A stretch of 64,000 bases of DNA from NCBI GenBank assembly GCA_964444665.1, contig CAYUIE010000006.1, positions 62,001-126,000 on the forward strand, in the 5' to 3' direction. The position numbers and the translations under genes are program-made. This stretch comes from CAYZTY01 sp964444665 (lineage in GTDB: Bacteria > Planctomycetota > Phycisphaerae > Sedimentisphaerales > CAYZTY01). Position 1 is the stretch's first letter, and every line of letters starts with the position of its first letter. Below the pieces are notes generated by a model. The model was not told the DNA's origin, ran no database searches, and saw only the letters and a list, made by a program, of their open reading frames with translations. Shown here piece after piece: positions 59,204-64,000 of the stretch.

Positions 59204-59557
59204 GATATGCCCCCTTTCAAGAAAACAGTTTTTCCTTAATATGAAATACGTTTTAGCAAATTATCGGATTTACTAAAACACAACTTAACCAGGGTATTCC
59301 TTGTTAAGAAGCTCGAAAAACCTTGCAGCAGATATGAACGGCTTTAACTACAAAAGGTCATTTAGTCAATCCGGGTTTTGCCTTGGGCGTCCCATAGGAA
59401 GACCCGGAATCAAGAACTATAAAACTGGATTCCCGCTCCTTCGACCTTGCTCAGGACAGGTTTCGCGGGAATGACAACAAATGACAGTGGCGTAAGCCAT
59501 GCTGTGCATTTTTTTAGAAATGGCAATAGGAATGAGCTGCTCTCGTGTATTATTAAT
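59204..59557. other. Gap with an inverted repeat (ATTCCCGC/GCGGGAAT)
   Basis: About 350 bases. ATTCCCGC (59429-59436) and GCGGGAAT (59465-59472) flank a 28-base loop. This resembles a small dispersed element found in many bacterial genomes (family knowledge). I see no gene in the stretch; it forms the leader of the secreted protein to the left. Confidence 0.5.
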
Positions 59558-60211
59558 TCAGGCACAGGCAGGTGTCAGCCCCTCACTAATCGCATATTTG
59601 ACAAGTTCTGCTATGCCTTTAGCCCCAACCTTTTTCATAACTTGGCTGCGGTGCCATTCAACCGTTTTAACACTAACAAATATCTCCTTAGCAATGGCCT
59701 TAGTGGTTTTACCTTCTGCTATCAACTGAAGCACTTCGCGCTCCCTGGAAGTTAACAACGAATAAGCCGAATTATCCTTTCCCTCCACCCGATGTATATA
59801 TCCCTGAACAACCATTTCACTTATTTGCGGACTGAGGTATGTCTGGTTGGATACAACAGCACGAATGGCAGAAACAAGCTCCTGAAAGTCAGACTGCTTC
59901 GGCACAAAGCCGGATGCCCCGGCTTTAAGCATTTCACGCACCGAGCGCCTATCCGCATACTCCGACAATGCAATTACCTTAACGTTCGGTACTTCCTGTA
60001 TAATCTTACGCGCGGCTTCGACGCCGTTCAGACTCGGCATAAAAACACTCATAATAACGACATCCGGCTTCAATTCTTTTACCACGTCAATAGCCGACCG
60101 GCCGTCCCCGGCCTCTCCAACAACTTCCATACCAAATTCTTTATCCAGCAAACAGCTAAGTCCCTGCCGCACCATTTTGTGATTATCCGCCACTATAATC
60201 CTTGCCCCCAT
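59558..60211 (-). CDS. NarL/LuxR-family regulator with an atypical receiver
   Basis: 217 residues. The receiver (1-120) begins ARIIVADNHKMVRQGL, where family members have an acidic pair (here Asp9-Asn10). The phospho-acceptor position reads DVVIMSVFMP with Ser55 in place of Asp; the conserved Ser/Thr (VIALSEYADRR) and Lys (GFVPKQ) are present. The GerE-type helix-turn-helix is normal (LTSREREVLQLIAEGKTTKAIAKEIFVSVKTVEWHRSQVMKKVGA). Without the Asp the protein is probably not controlled by phosphorylation. It could be constitutively active, or respond to a protein or ligand. No sensor kinase adjacent. Confidence 0.88.
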   Translation of the reverse strand: MGARIIVADNHKMVRQGLSCLLDKEFGMEVVGEAGDGRSAIDVVKELKPDVVIMSVFMPSLNGVEAARKIIQEVPNVKVIALSEYADRRSVREMLKAGASGFVPKQSDFQELVSAIRAVVSNQTYLSPQISEMVVQGYIHRVEGKDNSAYSLLTSREREVLQLIAEGKTTKAIAKEIFVSVKTVEWHRSQVMKKVGAKGIAELVKYAISEGLTPACA

Positions 60212-60557
60212 ACTAATCTCCTTTGGATTAGTGAAATATATAGAACTTGTGACTCGCTGAAAAAAAGCTTACAGACAAATCAGATTAAACCACGCCCCAT
60301 TACGAAGACTGTCCTTCATCTACTATATCGTTATAAAACAGACTTCTCCAATAGCATATTTTGTTTATATCCGAATAAATTATCAATAAATATATTCTCA
60401 TCCCGACCCTATCTTTTTCCCTGTTTTTCGTACTAAAAAAGGGATTTTTTGAGAAAATTACAAAAGATTTTCATTTTTTCTGAATCTTGCCCTTGACTTT
60501 TATGTTACACGTGTAACAATATATATGTTACAGTTGTAACTTTTAGGAGATGACTCT
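60212..60557. other. Divergent gap between the NarL-type and BlaI-type genes
   Basis: About 350 bases, AT-rich. Its right end holds the promoter and operators of blaI (below). The left half has no structure I can support; the regulator's promoter must lie here. Confidence 0.5.
60493..60541 (+). promoter_or_regulatory. blaI promoter with two BlaI/MecI-type operators
   Basis: Two palindromes: TGTTACACGTGTAACA (60503-60518, perfect) and TGTTACAGTTGTAACT (60526-60541, near perfect). Both contain the TACAnnTGTA core recognised by BlaI/MecI family repressors. A TTGACT hexamer (60493-60498) lies just before the first; AACAAT at 60515-60520 gives a -10 at a 16-base spacing. The first operator covers the space between -35 and -10 and the second overlaps the likely start, so repressor binding should shut the operon. 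Confidence 0.85.
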
Positions 60558-60938
60558 ATGGAAGACAGGCCGAAAATATCAGACGCTGAATGGCAGGTTA
60601 TGCGTGTATTGTGGCGAAAATCGCCGTTGACCGTTAAGGAGGTGATTAAAATCCTGTCTAAGAAAACTGCTTGGAAACCTGAGACCATAAGGACCCTTAT
60701 CAATCGGCTGACAAAAAAGAAAGCCATCGGCTTCGAGAAGAAAGGCAGGCGTCATTACTTCTTTCCCTTGCTGCGCGAGCAAGAATGTATAAAGGCCGAT
60801 GCTGAATCTTTTGTCGCTCGCGCGGGAACGGCGATACTCAAGCCGATACTGGCGGCGTTCATCGAAAAGGAACAATTGTCAGATGAGGAAATCGAAGAGC
60901 TTCAGCGGATTCTGGATAAGAAAGGCGGGGCAGAGTAA
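60558..60938 (+). CDS. BlaI/MecI/CopY-family transcriptional repressor
   Basis: 126 residues. The winged helix is conserved: ISDAEWQVMRVLWRKSPLTVKEVIKIL...WKPETIRTLINRLTKKKAIGFEKKGRRHYFFPLL. The C-terminal helix (ISEEEIEEL-like: LSDEEIEELQRILDKKGG) dimerises. It represses the operon by binding the two palindromes upstream. BlaI-type repressors are cleaved by the M56 sensor encoded next, whose start overlaps its stop by one base (TAATG at 60936-60940). Ribosome site TAGGAG before the ATG. Confidence 0.93.
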   Translation: MEDRPKISDAEWQVMRVLWRKSPLTVKEVIKILSKKTAWKPETIRTLINRLTKKKAIGFEKKGRRHYFFPLLREQECIKADAESFVARAGTAILKPILAAFIEKEQLSDEEIEELQRILDKKGGAE

Positions 60939-63613
60939 TGGAATCTTTTGTTACAGAATTGTCCTGGTTTTTCAGGTGGCTGCTGGTCTCAACGATGCAG
61001 GTAAGCGTTTTAGTTTGCCTTATACTCACAGTGAAAGCTGTGGTGCGCGGGCGGTTAGCCGTTCGCTGGCATTACTGGTTGTGGCTGCTTTTGCTGGCAC
61101 GTATGGTTATACCATGGGCTCCTGAGAGTAATTTTAGTGTTTTTACATGGGTAACACAGGCAAAAAATATCGTCGCTGAGCAGACCGAGAAAGTAACACC
61201 ACAAATAAGGCAGGCCATAACAACAAAAGCAAGCTTCCTTTCACGCGATCAGGAATCAGTCGCGCCTGCAGAAGCAATGCCACAGACAACTCGGTTAACT
61301 GCCGGCACAAAAGCGAATTCTTTTGAAGTTATTCATATATTATCTTTGCTTTGGCTCGGTGTTGCACTGGCCCTGGGTATTTTCGCATTGGCGTGCAACT
61401 TCAAACTATGGAGGATTATCAAATCAAAGAGGCCGCTAACTGCAGGAAGGATTCTCAACTTACTGGAAGACTGTAAGGCCCAGATGAACGTACGGACAAT
61501 TTTAGGGATTGTTGTAACCGACAGGGTCAAAAGCCCGGCTCTTTTCGGCGTTGTTCGGCCGAGGTTGCTGCTGCCTGAAGGGATGCTTGAAAAGCTGGAT
61601 AGAGAACAGCTGCGTTATGTTTTTCTCCATGAACTCGGTCACCTCAAACGCCACGACGTTTATCTTGGCTGGCTGATGGTCATTCTGCAGATACTGCACT
61701 GGTTCAATCCGCTGGTATGGCTGGCATTCGGCCGAATGCGGGCGGATAGGGAACTGGCCTGTGACGGACTGGTACTCTCAGCCATAGGTACGGGCGAATC
61801 GCAGACGTACGGCCAGACGCTGGTCAATATTTTTAAGGGCTTTTCCGGATTGCAGTACGCCCCGGGAATAGCAGGGATACTGGAAAATAAATCACAGTTG
61901 AAAAGGAGAATTACAATGATTGCACAATTTCAAAAAGGCTCGTACCAATGGTCAATGTTAGCGGTTGTTCTCTTGGCGGTGTTAGGTGGTGTGGCTTTAA
62001 CAAATGCAGAAAAAGCAAATAACTTATCTGACATAAATGCTAAAGTAGACCAGCTGGACATCAACAAGGCAGTCCTTGATGATGTTATTGAGGTTTTTGG
62101 TGAGCCGCTAAAATATATATGGGGTCAGGAAACCATACCGAGAGAGAAAATTCCTACAGACCGTTATTGCATGGTATATCCGCGTGGCTTCTCGATTTTT
62201 ATGCTTCAGGACTCCATAGCTGAACTGAGATTTGAATCACCTGAAGCTGGATATGTTTTCCACGATGAAATTTACGTGGGCTCTTCCCTTGATGAAGTAC
62301 TGGCTGTCTTGGGTGAACCTGCCAAGACTGTCGAAGGTGAGCCGATTGACTGGGTAAATGTAGATAGAGTTTTATATTTGGACTTTGAAGGTGAGGAAGG
62401 ACGTTGCTATTATCAACGGCCGGATTGGAACGTGAGGATGTTCTTTGTTAATTACAAGGTAACTGCCTTATACGTAACAAGTAACAGAAGTCCCGACAAC
62501 AAAGAAAAGCTTCGCGAAGAGGACCTTCCATCGACCAGCTCCATTAACGAAGAAGGGCATATCGTCGATAAAGTCGATTATCCCTTTGTAAACGACCCGG
62601 AAGTGATAGGTTGCTGGGAAACGGTGGGTATTGTAAAAAATATCGAAGATTTCGACCCCGATAGAACAAGCAGGCGGCGAGACTTCTTCCTTAAAGAATT
62701 ATTCATATTTGAAAACGGCGGAACCAGCTTTGCCTTTTCCTGGACAAAAGGACTGATCCTTCATTTGAGCAGCAAAAGGGCTTCAAAGTATATGATAGAA
62801 GAAATAGACGGCGCGACATATATGTTTTTCGAATGGAAGAGTGGTGATTATAGTATTTACCATATAAAGCCTAAGTTGTGTGTTTTAAAGAAAGTGCCGG
62901 GTAAAGTATATGTTGAAACCAGAACTTTTGATAAAGTCGACTACCCATTTGTCAACGACCCCGAAGCTATCGGGACATGGGAAGCAATAGACTATGTCGA
63001 AACGCCTGAACAGTTTGACCCCCGCAACAGACAATGGCCGGGAGGCGAATTATTTATCAAAGAACATATAATTTACTCAGACGGCCAAATGTTTCAATTC
63101 TTAAACAGTCAGGCCCTCCGGGACCAGCAAATGGAGATAAAAAAACTGAGCGAATCGTTTCTTAAAGAGCTTGGTGTAAACCCTGACGGGCAAATGTCTG
63201 AGATACTGAATAAGAGTTTATCCGAGATTGAACAGGCCTCGGTAAAAGCTTCTGGCGAATCATTCCTGAAGGAACTTTCTGTCGATGGGAATATGAAGCT
63301 CTCTGAGTTCCTGAGGACAGATGGGGCCTACCTCAAGCAAGCTAAAGAAAAAGGGCTCAGCGAATCGTTACTCTCCCGGACCTTTGAGCCGGAAACCAGG
63401 ATACATGAAACCATAAATACCATGATTAACGAAATATCCAAAATCCGGCTGGTCTGGACAAAAGGACTGATTATTAGTCCGGCAGGCAGGACTGCATCCA
63501 GGTATTACATTCAGGAAATAGAAGGCTCGACTTATATGTTTTATGAATGGAAAAGCGGCGATTATACGCGTAGACAAATGAAGCCTAAGTACTATGTTTT
63601 AAAAAAGAAGTAA
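60938..63613 (+). CDS. BlaR1/MecR1-type M56 membrane peptidase with repeated C-terminal domains
   Basis: 891 residues. Membrane helices at about 12-35, 45-62 and 133-155 lead into the M56 zinc site HELGHLKRHD (231-240), the catalytic Glu in HELGH, and the downstream metal ligand in ADRELACD (about 270). A last span is at about 335-355 (WSMLAVVLLAVLGGVAL). Unlike BlaR1 it has no penicillin-binding domain. Instead the extracytoplasmic part has an SmpA/OmlA-like start (LDDVIEVFGEPLKYIWG, then SLDEVLAVLGEPAKTVEGE) and then two copies of a unit beginning KVDYPFVNDPEVIGCWE or KVDYPFVNDPEAIGTWE and ending YMFFEWKSGDY or YMFYEWKSGDY. These are probably the sensor; the signal is unknown. Confidence 0.88.
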   Translation: MESFVTELSWFFRWLLVSTMQVSVLVCLILTVKAVVRGRLAVRWHYWLWLLLLARMVIPWAPESNFSVFTWVTQAKNIVAEQTEKVTPQIRQAITTKASFLSRDQESVAPAEAMPQTTRLTAGTKANSFEVIHILSLLWLGVALALGIFALACNFKLWRIIKSKRPLTAGRILNLLEDCKAQMNVRTILGIVVTDRVKSPALFGVVRPRLLLPEGMLEKLDREQLRYVFLHELGHLKRHDVYLGWLMVILQILHWFNPLVWLAFGRMRADRELACDGLVLSAIGTGESQTYGQTLVNIFKGFSGLQYAPGIAGILENKSQLKRRITMIAQFQKGSYQWSMLAVVLLAVLGGVALTNAEKANNLSDINAKVDQLDINKAVLDDVIEVFGEPLKYIWGQETIPREKIPTDRYCMVYPRGFSIFMLQDSIAELRFESPEAGYVFHDEIYVGSSLDEVLAVLGEPAKTVEGEPIDWVNVDRVLYLDFEGEEGRCYYQRPDWNVRMFFVNYKVTALYVTSNRSPDNKEKLREEDLPSTSSINEEGHIVDKVDYPFVNDPEVIGCWETVGIVKNIEDFDPDRTSRRRDFFLKELFIFENGGTSFAFSWTKGLILHLSSKRASKYMIEEIDGATYMFFEWKSGDYSIYHIKPKLCVLKKVPGKVYVETRTFDKVDYPFVNDPEAIGTWEAIDYVETPEQFDPRNRQWPGGELFIKEHIIYSDGQMFQFLNSQALRDQQMEIKKLSESFLKELGVNPDGQMSEILNKSLSEIEQASVKASGESFLKELSVDGNMKLSEFLRTDGAYLKQAKEKGLSESLLSRTFEPETRIHETINTMINEISKIRLVWTKGLIISPAGRTASRYYIQEIEGSTYMFYEWKSGDYTRRQMKPKYYVLKKK

Positions 63614-63670
63614 TTCAATATGAATTAAATCCGTCGACCAATTAGGTTTCCTTAAATAACCGCAGTATGT

Positions 63671-64000
63671 TTATCGCAGCCTGTGCAGGTGGTAGGCCGT
63701 CAACTGACTCAGGTAATCACGTTTGGTATCCAGCAGCCAAGGCCCCCTCCACTGGCGAGTTCTCCAGTCTATCGAGAGCTGCTTATCGAACCTTTTCATT
63801 ATCGCCTTAAGTTCACAGCGTCTGAGAACCATTTCTCGAATCTCTTCAAGAAAAGGTCTTATCATTACCCGGACTTCTTCGGCGGCTGCAAGGATTTCGG
63901 AACTCTCGATGTGCTTATTCAACTCGTCCTCAACCACTTTTCGGATATAACCGGGTCGCGTAACCTCAAGGGCGTGCAGCTCGGTAGTTATTCTTCCGTT
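63671..64000 (-). CDS. Protein of unknown function, 5' end beyond the window
   Basis: The frame stays open from 63671 to the last base (109 residues), so the gene continues to the right. The visible C-terminal part is helical and Arg/Glu-rich (TELHALEVTRPGYIRKVVEDELNKHIESSEILAAAEEVRVMIRPFLEEIREMVLRRCELKAIMKRF) and ends with TAYHLHRLR. A GTG at 63937 could start a shorter form but the reading frame before it is equally credible. I do not recognise it. Confidence 0.6.
   Translation of the reverse strand, partial: NGRITTELHALEVTRPGYIRKVVEDELNKHIESSEILAAAEEVRVMIRPFLEEIREMVLRRCELKAIMKRFDKQLSIDWRTRQWRGPWLLDTKRDYLSQLTAYHLHRLR

Noticed and set aside
1..64000. tRNA or rRNA genes.
   Set aside because: I scanned intergenic stretches for the GTTCRANNC loop and CCA ends by eye and found none; a tRNAscan run would be decisive.

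Overview
The window looks like a chromosomal segment from an uncultured or little-studied bacterium, most likely Planctomycetota (Phycisphaerae-like). This is an inference from gene content: many secreted planctomycete-style hypotheticals, a ThiD2-ThiE fusion, DUF1844 and DUF547 proteins, a ClpC with an orphan parB, ECF sigma genes, and a compact type II-C Cas9. No rRNA or tRNA gene was found, so the taxonomy rests on protein style alone.

Layout. 1-6265 (minus) is a dipeptide/oligopeptide ABC import operon (OppA-OppB-OppC-OppD-OppF, the last cut by the window edge) headed by a secreted protein of unknown function. 6528-8778 (plus) carries a DUF547 lipoprotein and metK. 8912-12394 (minus) is an ECF sigma / zinc-finger anti-sigma operon with secreted proteins. 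12630-18507 holds a phospholipid-methyltransferase-like gene, a Zn-ribbon coiled-coil protein, an unusual RNase HI-PurN fusion, a pseudopilin-like protein and clpC. 18508-20519 is gene-poor and AT-rich, with a near-consensus parS site just before parB. 21669-24387 has mgtE and two small genes. 24615-30015 is accessory: broken RHS pieces, a membrane protein, and a tandem pair of Deg-family proteins, one with an intact triad and one a pseudoprotease. 30061-39860 is housekeeping: metallophosphoesterase, purH, PQQ-propeller, TauE exporter, trpC, smpB, DUF4870, thiD2-thiE. 40479-41441 is a pterin-dependent methyltransferase.

The centrepiece is a complete type II-C CRISPR-Cas locus (41858-48049): a tracrRNA on the minus strand divergent from cas9, then cas9 (1000 aa), cas1, cas2, a perfect hairpin, and 25 repeats with 24 spacers. 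The tracrRNA anti-repeat (41945-41980) pairs with the whole 36-nt repeat, with only three U-U mismatches and four G-U wobbles. The repeat ends in TACAAT, as in type II-C arrays whose repeats carry their own promoters, so crRNAs should be made on the minus strand. The array ends flush against the 3' end of an exopolysaccharide operon on that same strand. The stop codon of its last gene uses the final base of the terminal repeat, and I see no terminator between, so operon read-through could also feed the array.

48049-56501 (minus) is that exopolysaccharide operon: Wza-like export protein, Wzz/tyrosine autokinase, CpsB-type PHP phosphatase, O-antigen ligase-like protein with a TPR-like tail, and a WecA/TagO-type initiating transferase with an extra C-terminal domain. 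56746-60211 adds a two-lobed retropepsin-like lipoprotein, a secreted protein with a serine-run tail, and a NarL-type regulator lacking the phospho-acceptor aspartate. 60558-63613 is a BlaI/BlaR1-type repressor-sensor pair with two visible operators. A partial gene closes the window.
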